A stretch of 64,000 nt of DNA, taken from positions 3,286,001-3,350,000 of the forward strand of contig NZ_CP136624.1 of the NCBI RefSeq assembly GCF_032917945.1. The letters run 5' to 3'. Below the pieces are notes generated by a model. The model was not told the DNA's origin. It ran no database searches and saw only the letters and a list, made by a program, of their open reading frames with translations. This DNA comes from Bradyrhizobium sp. sBnM-33. Lineage in GTDB: Bacteria > Pseudomonadota > Alphaproteobacteria > Rhizobiales > Xanthobacteraceae. The position numbers and the translations under genes are program-made. Below, piece after piece: positions 9,326-16,680 of the stretch; position 1 is the stretch's first letter, and every line of letters begins with the position of its first letter.

Positions 9326-9530
9326 AGAAAGCTGCTCGTTGTTCCGATGCTCGCGCGCATGTGAGCGATGGACCCTCAACCACTATAACCCGGGTCACGC
9401 AGAAAACGGCTCACGTTGACGTCAAACCGCCTCGCCGTCGTGACAGTGTCAGCCAAGCGGGCGGAGCCTGGCGTGAAGTGCGCGCTTTCGCCGCAATGTT
9501 GGCAACGCGATCTGAGGTTATGTTGGACTC

Positions 9531-9608
9531 ATGACGATTTTCTTCGACATCGATCCGCGCATAGCGCGGCTCTGCCCATACGCTGGCCGCCTGCAAGCAC
9601 GCGTTTAG
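9531..9608 (+). CDS. leader micro-ORF A (25 aa)
   Basis: 25 codons starting MTIFFDIDPRIARLC and ending AGRLQARV with TAG at 9606-9608. The second leader (10264-10341) encodes a peptide of exactly the same length with DID-x-RI-x-R-x-C and AGRLQA at the same positions, 14 of 25 residues identical. In both, the stop codon opens the downstream hairpin. No strong ribosome site is visible (TTGGACTC). The peptide may be a real small protein or act only through ribosome passage. Confidence 0.4.
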   Translation: MTIFFDIDPRIARLCPYAGRLQARV

Positions 9609-9680
9609 CCGGACGGCTGATCGCGCCGTCCGGGCTCTCTTCTCAACAACAGTTGGTTTGTGGCTTCCCGTAAAGGAGCC
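9607..9680 (+). promoter_or_regulatory. structured leader RNA A
   Basis: Hairpin 1 is AGCCGGACGGC-loop-GCCGTCCGGGCT (9607-9636), 11 pairs with one bulge. Hairpin 2 is GGCTTCC-CGTAA-AGGAGCC (9662-9680). The true ribosome site AAGGAG (9698-9703) follows, 6 bases before the GTG at 9710. The leader at 10342-10420 folds the same way with different paired bases in hairpin 2 (GGCTCTCCC/GGGAAGCC), which supports RNA structure. There is no U-run after hairpin 1, so it does not look like a simple terminator. Confidence 0.5.
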
Positions 9681-9709
9681 CGACTCGCCTTGAGCAGAAG
9701 GAGTGCGCT

Positions 9710-10180
9710 GTGCTGCCTCTTCCCAAGATCGTCCTTTCCGTTTCCGACCATCCTCGTCTTGAGCAACTCGCGCGGGCCGCAGCCCAACAAGGGGACATGT
9801 GCGCGATGTTCCTGATGGTCGAGATCAACCGCGCGGAAATTGTCCCGGACGATACCTGCGATACTCAATCGATCGTAACAATCGGATCCTGGATCAGGTA
9901 CTGGTCGAATTGGGGCGCCCCGCGGAAGACGGTGCAACTGGTCTGGCCCGAGGACTGCACGTCCGACCTTGCCCAGATATCCGTTCTATCGCCATTGGGA
10001 GCTGCATTAATCGGTCTCCATGTTGGCGACCAGATGCCGTACTTCGTCGCCGGCTGCATGAACGTGGTCAGAATCGAAAGCGTCACCGGACCCGAGTCCA
10101 ATGTTGTGCCGCTCGTTCGTGCTCCCGTGTTCGCCGACAATGACCCGATTGATGACGATCCGGGGCCCACCGCGGCCTGA
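9710..10180 (+). CDS. Rnk/GreA-C-type transcription-associated regulator, copy A
   Basis: 156 residues from GTG, chosen because AAGGAG lies 6 bases upstream. An N-terminal helical part (SDHPRLEQLARAAAQQ) is followed by the GreA/Rnk C-terminal FKBP-like domain: VQLVWPEDCTSDLAQISVLS then PLGAALIGLHVGDQMPY. Rnk-type proteins bind RNA polymerase near the secondary channel in E. coli; whether this divergent copy does so is inferred. The tail carries DDDPGPTAA-like residues shared with the next gene. First of three paralogues in a row on the plus strand, each with its own ribosome site. It has a structured leader. Confidence 0.82.
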   Translation: MLPLPKIVLSVSDHPRLEQLARAAAQQGDMCAMFLMVEINRAEIVPDDTCDTQSIVTIGSWIRYWSNWGAPRKTVQLVWPEDCTSDLAQISVLSPLGAALIGLHVGDQMPYFVAGCMNVVRIESVTGPESNVVPLVRAPVFADNDPIDDDPGPTAA

Positions 10181-10195
10181 TCAGAGGAGAGCGCC

Positions 10196-10267
10196 ATGAG
10201 CAAGAAGAAGCGCAGGTTTGGTCGCGCTACAGGGCACGGCGAACGTCCTATGGTGGCCACGACATGA
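10196..10267 (+). CDS. micro-ORF between Rnk-type copies (23 aa)
   Basis: ATG at 10196 follows GAGGAGAGCGCC, the best ribosome site in this stretch. It reads MSKKKRRFGRATGHGERP and ends at the TGA of 10265-10267, overlapping the start of the second leader micro-ORF as ATGA. The peptide is strongly basic. It may be a small protein in its own right, or the front half of a gene whose back half is the leader micro-ORF after a frameshift. Leader A has no matching basic ORF. Confidence 0.35.
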   Translation: MSKKKRRFGRATGHGERPMVATT

Positions 10268-10341
10268 TCCACGTCCTCGACATCGATCAGCGCATTGTGC
10301 GGCGTTGCTTGCACGCCGGACGGCTCCAAGCAGGAGCTTAG
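10264..10341 (+). CDS. leader micro-ORF B (25 aa)
   Basis: 25 codons, MIHVLDIDQRIVRRC to AGRLQAGA, TAG at 10339-10341. Same length and register as leader micro-ORF A, with many synonymous or conservative differences, which argues for selection on the peptide or its translation. Its start overlaps the stop of the preceding basic micro-ORF, so translational coupling is plausible. The stop codon lies at the base of the hairpin at 10342-10366. Confidence 0.4.
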   Translation: MIHVLDIDQRIVRRCLHAGRLQAGA

Positions 10342-10420
10342 CCGGACGGTACTTGGTGCCGTCCGGATACCCTTCCTTCATCAAACAGATTTGGTGTGTG
10401 GCTCTCCCGAGAGGGAAGCC
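10342..10420 (+). promoter_or_regulatory. structured leader RNA B
   Basis: Hairpin 1 is CCGGACGG-loop-CCGTCCGG (10342-10366). Hairpin 2 is GGCTCTCCC-GAGA-GGGAAGCC (10400-10420). AGGAGG follows and the GTG start is at 10439. The hairpin-to-start spacing (73 bases) matches leader A (74 bases). Both leaders also share short unpaired runs between the hairpins (CAACAACAG versus ATCAAACAG, then TTGG and TGTGGCT). Confidence 0.5.
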
Positions 10421-10438
10421 CAAACGAGGAGGCATGTC

Positions 10439-10924
10439 GTGAACAACCCCTCTATCCCGGAAATCACTCTTCCGGCGACTGACCATCGCCGCTTGGAACG
10501 GCTCGCGCGGGTGGGCGCAGATCGAGGCGACTTGGACGCACGTTTTCTGTTGAGTGAGATCAACCGTGCGGAAGTCGTCCCTGATCGCGCAGCCAGATTG
10601 GACAGCATCGTCACCATGGGTTCGTGGGTGACGTTCTGGATCAACTTGGGCTTCCCCCGCGAGACGAGGCAACTGGTGTTTCCCGAAGACTATACGTCCG
10701 AGCGAACCCAGATCCCCGTGATGTCACGGTTGGGCGCAGCGTTGGTGGGGCTGAAGGTCGGAAGCGAAATCCCCTTCTTCACCGCTGGGCGCACCAACGT
10801 CGTTAGGATCGAAAGCGTCAGTCGAGGTGATCCGAATGATGTTGTCAGGGCTCTGTTTAGCAATCCGCTGGTCAAGGGCAAGAAGCTCTTTGAGGACGAT
10901 GATCCGGGACCATCAGCCGCTTAG
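10439..10924 (+). CDS. Rnk/GreA-C-type transcription-associated regulator, copy B
   Basis: 161 residues from the GTG at 10439, preceded by GAGGAGG. An upstream in-frame ATG exists but would read through the leader. Clear paralogue of copy A: DHRRLERLARVGADRGDLDA, RQLVFPEDYTSERTQIPVMS, RLGAALVGLKVGSEIPF, and a tail ending DDDPGPSAA. The Pro-Glu-Asp triplet in place of the usual YP-x-EA of Rnk proteins is shared by A and B only, so they duplicated after splitting from the third copy. Same strand, leader and spacing as A. Confidence 0.82.
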   Translation: MNNPSIPEITLPATDHRRLERLARVGADRGDLDARFLLSEINRAEVVPDRAARLDSIVTMGSWVTFWINLGFPRETRQLVFPEDYTSERTQIPVMSRLGAALVGLKVGSEIPFFTAGRTNVVRIESVSRGDPNDVVRALFSNPLVKGKKLFEDDDPGPSAA

Positions 10925-10940
10925 GAAAGGAGAGAAGGTA

Positions 10941-11423
10941 ATGAGCAAGACTAATCGCAAGGGCAAGCCCGAAATCGTGTTGCCGCCCATCACCGTGATC
11001 GAGGATGAGGCGAGGCGTCTCAACGCTCTGGCCAGTTCGAGCGCGGTGCTCTTCCCGCGCGTGGCCCATTTCCTTGCACAGGAGATGGAGCGTGCAAGCG
11101 TGGTGGCAGACAATTCCGATCTGCACGGCGTGGTCCGCATGGGCTCGCAGGTCCGGTACTGCGATGACAAGACCGGTGACGTCCGGGACGTGGTGTTGGT
11201 GTATCCGCACGAAGCGGACATAACACTAAAGCGCGTCTCGGTTCTGACGCCGGTCGGAGCTGCGTTGATCGGCCTGTCGGTTGGTCAGGCCATCGAGTTT
11301 CAAACGCCGGGGCACAACAAGCGGTCCTTGACGGTCCTAGCATTACAGTTGCGTTCTTGGAAGGTTTCTGAATCCATGGGCAACCATGATTCGGAGATCG
11401 TGGACGCGGGCAGCGTCGATTGA
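10941..11423 (+). CDS. Rnk-type regulator, copy C, 3' end replaced by insertion sequence
   Basis: ATG at 10941 follows GAAAGGAGAGAAGGTA. It is closer to canonical Rnk than copies A and B: VVLVYPHEADITLKRVSVLT and PVGAALIGLSVGQAIEF. After NKRSLTVL the reading enters the insertion sequence at CTAG (11337-11340) and gains about 30 foreign residues before stopping. Joining 11340 directly to 12780 restores GTC CTA GGG GTG TCC AAC TGA, a natural end four codons later. The core is complete, so the protein may still work with a new tail. No leader is present; it follows copy B by 16 bases. Confidence 0.8.
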   Translation: MSKTNRKGKPEIVLPPITVIEDEARRLNALASSSAVLFPRVAHFLAQEMERASVVADNSDLHGVVRMGSQVRYCDDKTGDVRDVVLVYPHEADITLKRVSVLTPVGAALIGLSVGQAIEFQTPGHNKRSLTVLALQLRSWKVSESMGNHDSEIVDAGSVD

Positions 11424-12775
11424 GGAGACGCTTGCGTTGTGGGCGGCGTCGCTTCGAGAGATCAAGAAGCTGATACGTCCGTTGTTCACGCAAGAGCGTG
11501 TTGCGATGAATGCAGGCCTGTTCCTGGAAGGTCTGCTCGGAGATGAGCAGCGCAAGACCGGTTGGATGCGCGCGGAGGCGGCTGGCGATCCAGGCCCATG
11601 GCGGCAGCAGGCAATCCTGGGTCGTGGGGATTGGGACGCTGATGCCCTGCGCGATATCGTGCGCGACTATGTCATCGAGCATTTGGCGGATGACGATGCG
11701 GTCCTCGTGATCGACGAGACCGGTTTTCTCAAGCAGGGCAAGGCGTCGTGCGGAGTGGCGCGGCAATACACTGGTTCGGCGGGCAAGATCACGAACTGCC
11801 AGATCGGCGTCTTCGCTGCCTATGTTTCGCGCCACGGTCATGCATTCATCGATCGTGCGCTGTATCTTCCGAAGGAGTGGACCGACGATCCGGATCGTCT
11901 GGAAGCGGCCTATGTGCCTGCCGATGTCGGCTTTGCGACCAAACCAAAGCTTGCGACGAGAATGATCGCACGCGCGATAGCCGCGCCTGTACCATTCAGG
12001 TGGGTTGCCGCTGATACCGTCTACGGCGTTGGCGACATCGAACAGCAATTACGTCGGGCAGGCAAAGGCTACGTGCTTGGGGTCAGCAGCGCTCATGTGT
12101 TTCGATCTTGGGGCAAACGACCGCCGGTCGCCGGTACGGCCGCAGACATCGCGCGGACGCGGCGCTCATCCGACTGGAAGCGCTTGTCGGCAGGAGCCGG
12201 AACCAAGGGACCGCGGCTGCACGATTGGTGTTATCTCGAATTGGCCGACCTCGAGGTCGAAGAATTCAACAGCGCAAATCAAGGTCTGTGGACGCGCGGT
12301 CTACTGATCCGTCGTCGCATCGCCGATGGTGACCTCGCCTTCTTCACCACCTGGTGCCCAGCGGGAACATCAATTGAAACGCTGATCGCGGTCGAAGGCC
12401 ATCGATGGGCGATCGAGGACAGCTTTGAAACCGCGAAAAACGAGTTCGGGCTCGATCACAACGAGAGCAGATCCTGGCATGGCTGGCACCGTCACGTGTC
12501 CCTGGTGATGCTTGCCTTCGCCATGATGGCCGCGATCCGACATCGAGCTAACCCGCCACCGCCCAAAAAAACAAAACGGCGCCCCCCGGCAAAAGCCAAA
12601 ACACAACCACGGCGCCGCTGATCCGTTGGTCAATCCAGGAAATCCGCCGCATTGCCATCAGACTCGCTCGAAACCGTATTCAACCCGCACACATCATCGC
12701 ATGGTCATTCTGGCGTAGAGCTCATCAGGCGGCCGCTCAGCGCGCGCACGTCAAAACAAAAAGGCAACTGTAATG
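11341..12775 (+). mobile_element. IS701-family insertion sequence with CTAG target duplication
   Basis: Terminal inverted repeats CATTACAGTTGC (11341-11352) and GCAACTGTAATG (12764-12775) match over 12 bases. CTAG flanks both ends (11337-11340, 12776-12779), the 4-bp duplication usual for IS701. Size 1435 bp. It interrupts the last codons of the third Rnk-type gene. Its transposase is damaged at both ends, so it is probably immobile unless complemented by a relative. Confidence 0.88.
11376..12619 (+). pseudogene. IS701-family transposase, frameshifted near both termini
   Basis: The original start is probably the ATG at 11376 (MGNHDSEIVDAGSVD), which hits TGA after 15 codons. The long frame from 11386 picks up ASIEETLALWAASLREIKKL and runs 411 residues. 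Transposase (DDE, IS4-like fold) blocks are visible: VLVIDETGFLKQGKASCGVA, FRWVAADTVYGVGD and EGHRWAIEDSFETAKNEFGL. At 12619 it ends in PRRR, while a neighbouring frame continues with IRWSIQEIRRIA and IIAWSFWRRAHQAAA, the usual IS701 C-terminus, to 12772. So one base-level shift lies near 11420 and another near 12610. Confidence 0.8.
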
Positions 12776-12807
12776 CTAGGGGTGTCCAACTGAAAGGAGG
12801 CGTTGCT

Positions 12808-12906
12808 ATGCGCGACGTTTCAACTAAACAGGCCTCCTTAACAGTCGTCGGTATTACCGTCGTTTTGGCTGCCGTGTTCTATCTTGCGACCTTCTTCAAG
12901 GCTTGA
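12808..12906 (+). CDS. small single-pass membrane protein (32 aa)
   Basis: GAAAGGAGGCGTTGCT precedes the ATG at 12808, an almost perfect ribosome site. The product begins MRDVSTKQASLTVVGITVV; residues 10-29 are one hydrophobic helix ending FFKA. It originally followed Rnk-type copy C by about 19 bases (before insertion of the IS), so the two were likely co-transcribed. No family name known to me. Confidence 0.6.
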   Translation: MRDVSTKQASLTVVGITVVLAAVFYLATFFKA

Positions 12907-13599
12907 AGATCCAACCTCCAACGTGGCCGTACCCCTCTCGGTCTATGATCGAGCTGGGGCACCTCCATTACAGCGGGGACTGCTCACCGCGCGGATCGCG
13001 TCATCTACCAGCATGACTTCACGGTTGTAGTCCGCGATGTCTACTGACCATTCGCCGACGAGGTTGATCGAATGGTGTTTGTTGCTGCGCTGCATGAGTC
13101 CGGTTGTGGCACTTTTCGAACCTGAAGGATCTGGCCTGCGATGCCCGTTGTTGAGGGCAAAGCGGACTTCCCAGCCGCTCGCTCACTTTGGTGCTCAAGA
13201 CGAGTTCCTGCTGGCTGCCACCGCCCAGAACCTCCGAAAGCTGGCAAAGCTGGTCCCGCTGTCCGCCCCGATGCCGGCCTGATAGCAAACAAGCTCCCGC
13301 GCGCCTCTCTCCTCGCGCCACCCAGAACAGCTAAGGCGCCGACTTCTTCAACACAATCGGCACCTTTGAGACATGCCCGCCTGTCCTGAGAACGTCCATT
13401 CATCGAGGGAGACCGGAAGTCGCCGTGACCCAAACCGGAAGTCGGCATGCTAACGATAAATGAGAACGGATGAGGCGGCACCTATTGGCTCCGCCTTGTC
13501 CTTAAGACCGCGTTTGTCCATTATCGTCGTCATATCCGAAGACGATGCAACCAGGTTCCGCAAGCAGGCTGAGGAAGCCCGTCAGCAAGGAGGCTCGCC
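12907..13599. other. gene-poor region
   Basis: About 690 bases with no frame that I can support on either strand; the longest (13041-13481, minus) has shadow-like composition. CTTTGAGACATGC near 13364-13376 recurs near 14428-14441 with similar diverged surroundings (GAGAA-x-GTCC), so both may be remnants of one old repeat. Confidence 0.35.
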
Positions 13600-13857
13600 A
13601 TGAACAAACTAGCGTCTGTTGCTTTCGCCGTGGTCCTTTCGGTGGGTTCGCTGGCAAGGGCCGACCAGCCGGGACCGGACTGGATGCCCGCCCAGCAAGT
13701 GATCGAGAGGGTTCTCAAGTCGGGTTACACGCAGGTCAGCAAACTTGAAGCCGACGACGGTCGATGGGAAGGCGAAGGCATCAAGAACAGCCAGAAGATG
13801 GACTTTCATGCCGACCCGAAGACTGGCGAAATCACATCCGAAAAGCTCGACGACTAA
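13600..13857 (+). CDS. small periplasmic PepSY-like protein
   Basis: 85 residues. MNKLASVAFAVVLSVGSLARA is a Sec signal peptide with cleavage after ARA. The mature part is one PepSY/YpeB-like unit: QQVIERVLKSGYTQVSKLEADDGRWEGE followed by DFHADPKTGEI. PepSY domains are thought to bind or inhibit proteases in the envelope, but solitary ones are uncharacterised. CAAGGAGG lies 7 bases before the ATG. Isolated gene. Confidence 0.8.
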   Translation: MNKLASVAFAVVLSVGSLARADQPGPDWMPAQQVIERVLKSGYTQVSKLEADDGRWEGEGIKNSQKMDFHADPKTGEITSEKLDD

Positions 13858-13933
13858 GGGCACCGCCTATTATTGCGTCGAGCATCTTATAAAATCATCC
13901 AAATGATTCGATGTTAGGCGGCGCAGAATAGGA

Positions 13934-14317
13934 ATGGCCAAGTCATCAAAACTCGTTGCGGCAAAACGCGGGCGGGTCTTGTTGGTTAGAAGAAGGCGCG
14001 ACCGGTTATGGATGTTTCCGGGGGGCCGCAGGCGTGGCCGGGAAACGGAGAAAGGTTGCTTGCGCAGGGAAATCCGGGAGGAGCTTCCAAAGCTCAAGCT
14101 GGGACGCTTGAAGCTCTGGAAGGAGGTCAAGGCCAAGAACCCCAGATCAGGACGAAAGATGAGCGATGCTATATTTATCGCTGACAAAGCCTCCGGTCGT
14201 CTTGCCATCGGTGACAAGAAGGAAATCGACAAGGCGGCGTGGCATAAACCGCGCGGGATCCGATTAACACCGACCTCTCGTTATATCCGCGACAAGCTGT
14301 TCCCCAAGCGAGGCTAA
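13934..14317 (+). CDS. NUDIX hydrolase family protein
   Basis: 127 residues. The Nudix box is visible as G-RRRGR-E-TEKGCLR-REIREEL (about residues 31-52): the catalytic glutamates are present, but the usual G after EE-x is a Pro here. Nudix enzymes cleave nucleoside diphosphate-linked substrates using Mg2+; the substrate cannot be told. The protein is very basic (many K/R), unusual for the family. The ribosome site is weak (TAGGA two bases before the ATG), so the start is not certain. Stands alone. Confidence 0.75.
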   Translation: MAKSSKLVAAKRGRVLLVRRRRDRLWMFPGGRRRGRETEKGCLRREIREELPKLKLGRLKLWKEVKAKNPRSGRKMSDAIFIADKASGRLAIGDKKEIDKAAWHKPRGIRLTPTSRYIRDKLFPKRG

Positions 14318-14642
14318 CTACTTCCGCGTTTGGCACTTTTCGGATCTTCCGAAGCGGCCTGACTATGTCAGTTCATCGCGCCAAAGCAGAGTTCGCAACT
14401 GGGCACACCGAAGTCCGAGAGTGGCTACTTTTGAGACATGCTGATGGACTCTGAGAAGGTCCGCTTATCGGGAACGGCCGGAAGGGATCGGCGCCCCGTC
14501 AAATCGACGCGAATGATCCAACCCAGACATAGGGTGACGACGCGACGCGCGTCCGTCATTCGCAGGAAGACCCTTGGAGATCTTAGGCAGGGTGAGCGAA
14601 AACGGGCTACGGGTCTCCACTGCCGTGCGGACGATTTCTTGC

Positions 14643-14775
14643 TCCAGCGAGAGTGCGTCCTCCTTCACTTTCGTTCGCGAGCGCGTAGGTAGTTCTTACC
14701 ATAAGCCCGCAAGCATTAATCCCTACGCGGACCTGGGCGCATTTCGCGCCGGGGCGTGCTACGCCCTATCCCAGC
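14643..14775 (+). promoter_or_regulatory. FixJ-like promoter module, copy 1
   Basis: A ~130-base block repeated at 18384-18512. In order: GTAGGTAG (14685-14692), CCCTACGC (14721-14728), GGCGC-ATTTC-GCGCC (14736-14750), GGCGT-GCT-ACGCC (14753-14765). The three CTACGC half-sites (first one inverted) and the spacing are the same in both copies. FixJ of Sinorhizobium is reported to prefer GTA(A/C)GTAG, close to the first site. It lies upstream of the tandem Usp gene at 15015. The long frame open through here from 14574 is therefore probably not coding. Confidence 0.55.
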
Positions 14776-15014
14776 AAATGGGCCAACCACGAGCGCGCAC
14801 CGTGAATAGCTCACGACGGAACGGAGGATTGAACAATGAAATTGCGCGTAAGATCTTGAGAATTGAGGTGACGGAAAGCGACATTCGAGGCTCCGCTATG
14901 GTCAAGAATATGCAGCTTGCTCACATCGCACGCAACTCCGAAGCGGAACATCAAAGGCGCGCCGCTAAAAGCCCAAACGACTTGGCACGTTCCATGCGAC
15001 AGGAGCAGTGCGGT

Positions 15015-15911
15015 ATGAACGCGCCAAGCCGGATCAGCGGGCCAGCTAAAAAGATTCTCTTAGCGACGGACCTTAGTGCCCGCTGCGACCGCGCACTCTA
15101 CCGAGCGGCCATGCTTGCAAAACAGTGGCAATCGTCGCTAATCGTCTTGCATGTAGTTGAAGATCGCGACTTGAGCATCCCGGATGAAGCCGGACTGCCG
15201 TCGTGGCGACGCCCGCGTGATCCGATCGATACTGCCAGAAAACACCTCCTAGCCGATGTCGACGCACTTCCGGCCCGGCCAGCCGTGCGAGTCGCCGAGG
15301 GAAATCCGGTAGAAGCCATTCTAGGCAGTGCCGGCGCGGAAAACTGCGACCTGATTGCAATCGGCGTCGGAAGAGGCGAGTCGCTCGGACATTTCGTATC
15401 GGGCAGGACCGCGGATCGACTATTTCGTCGGTCTCGGCTGCCGCTCCTTGTTGTGAAGGGCCGTCCTCGCCGGCCGTACGAAAATATTGTTTTCGCTACC
15501 GACCTCTCCGATTCCTCACGCTATGCGCTGGAAACAGCCGCACGCTTTTTCTCTGGACAAAGGCTAACAATCTTTCACGCGTACAGCCCACCGTCCGGGC
15601 TGATAACTGAATCAGCGTTGCGTCGACAATATCGTATGGAAGTCGAGCAGGAGGTGCGTGCGTTTTTGGCAGAGGTGGACAAATCAGCGCCCGGTTGGCA
15701 ACAGCCGCATGTGCTGATCGAGGATGGCGCACCAAATCTTCTGTTGCGCGACTATGTGCGAGACAAAGAGGTGGACCTGTTAGTGCTTGGTACGCACGGG
15801 CGGAGTGCCTTCTTCGAGATATTTCTAGGGAGCGTCGCAAAAGCGATCGTGGATGACGTACCTTGCGATGCCCTCGTTATCCGAAAAGCGAGCGCAGCGA
15901 TCGAAACCTAA
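15015..15911 (+). CDS. universal stress protein, tandem UspA domains
   Basis: The open frame begins at 14574, but the first UspA residues (ISGPAKKILLATDLSARCDRA) follow the ATG at 15015, preceded by CAGGAG. That gives 298 residues. The second domain keeps the ATP-binding signature GTHGRSAFFEIFLGSVAKAI; the first has a weaker one, GVGRGESLGHFVSGRTADRL. So nucleotide binding may be limited to the second half. It sits downstream of FixJ-like module copy 1 and convergent with the FixJ-type regulator gene, suggesting that regulator controls it. Confidence 0.9.
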   Translation: MNAPSRISGPAKKILLATDLSARCDRALYRAAMLAKQWQSSLIVLHVVEDRDLSIPDEAGLPSWRRPRDPIDTARKHLLADVDALPARPAVRVAEGNPVEAILGSAGAENCDLIAIGVGRGESLGHFVSGRTADRLFRRSRLPLLVVKGRPRRPYENIVFATDLSDSSRYALETAARFFSGQRLTIFHAYSPPSGLITESALRRQYRMEVEQEVRAFLAEVDKSAPGWQQPHVLIEDGAPNLLLRDYVRDKEVDLLVLGTHGRSAFFEIFLGSVAKAIVDDVPCDALVIRKASAAIET

Positions 15912-16050
15912 TCAGAGCATGCTGTCTGTACGGAGCTGTTCCATCGAACGACCAACTCCATCGGGCGACGACGTCGCAGGCCGCGTGCAGAAAGCGGCGC
16001 CTCGATGCGAGAGTACGGCGACCGCCTCTCCCCTGAATTGTGATAACCAC

Positions 16051-16680
16051 CTATGACCGAATTAGCATATTCCGCGACTGCAGGTTTATGCTCATACGGG
16101 CGAGGTGCGACAATGTCCGCGCGCCCATCTTCTTCAGCACAGCTGCGCGATGATGCTCGGCTGTCCGGGTGCTGATCCCGAGCTTTGTAGCGAGCAGCTT
16201 CGTCGGCATCCCTTCAGCCAGCAGCGCCATCACCTCCTGTTCGCGGGGCGTGAGCGACCGGTAGCTGGCCTCGACAGCCGCAGACGTTGCTTCCTCGGCA
16301 GCCAGTTCGCTGACGCGCTGGTGTGCTTCCTCCAGAGTCTGAAGGAGCTCCGCCGGCTCGAACGGCTTCTCGAGAAAGTGCAGCGCCCCCGCCCGCATGG
16401 CCTTGACGGCGAGCGGCACATCGCCATGGCCAGTGATCATGACCACCACCGGGCGCACCGGCCCCTGTTGCAGCTCTCGCACGAGATCCAACCCGCTCAT
16501 TCCCGGCAAGCGCACGTCGACCAGCAAGCATAACGGCATGCTCAGCCTGACTTCCGCGAGGAATTCTTCGGCCGAGGCGTAGGTGCGCGCTTCCATCCCC
16601 GCCGTATGCAACAGTACTTTGAGGGCTTCGCAGACATCGGCTTCATCGTCGATGACGTGCACGACGTGTTTATGCCCCAT
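16051..16680 (-). CDS. FixJ/NarL-type response regulator
   Basis: 209 residues. Receiver domain 1-120 with acidic pocket D11-D12, phospho-acceptor D55 in LLVDVRLPG, and K105 in FLEKPFEP. C-terminal LuxR-type HTH at about 140-205 (LTPREQEVMALLAEGMPTKL, GISTRTAEHHRAAVLKKMGA). The receiver-plus-GerE arrangement and the motifs match the FixJ/TodT class, paired with membrane kinases for redox or hypoxia signals. The gene overlaps the upstream kinase gene by 11 bases, so they form a two-component operon. The repeated CTACGC modules at 14.7 and 18.4 kb are candidate binding sites. Confidence 0.93.
   Translation of the reverse strand: MGHKHVVHVIDDEADVCEALKVLLHTAGMEARTYASAEEFLAEVRLSMPLCLLVDVRLPGMSGLDLVRELQQGPVRPVVVMITGHGDVPLAVKAMRAGALHFLEKPFEPAELLQTLEEAHQRVSELAAEEATSAAVEASYRSLTPREQEVMALLAEGMPTKLLATKLGISTRTAEHHRAAVLKKMGARTLSHLARMSINLQSRNMLIRS

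Noticed and set aside
9418..9530. ORF ending in ATGA overlap with leader micro-ORF A
   Set aside because: The frame reading EVMLDS before the overlap has no start with a ribosome site and no match to the basic micro-ORF before leader B.
11020..12048. 342-codon minus frame opposite the IS701 transposase
   Set aside because: Arg/Pro-rich shadow with no domain; the plus frame has DDE motifs.
14574..15014. N-terminal 147-residue extension of the tandem Usp protein
   Set aside because: It crosses the conserved promoter module, has no domain, and a good ribosome site precedes the internal ATG at 15015.
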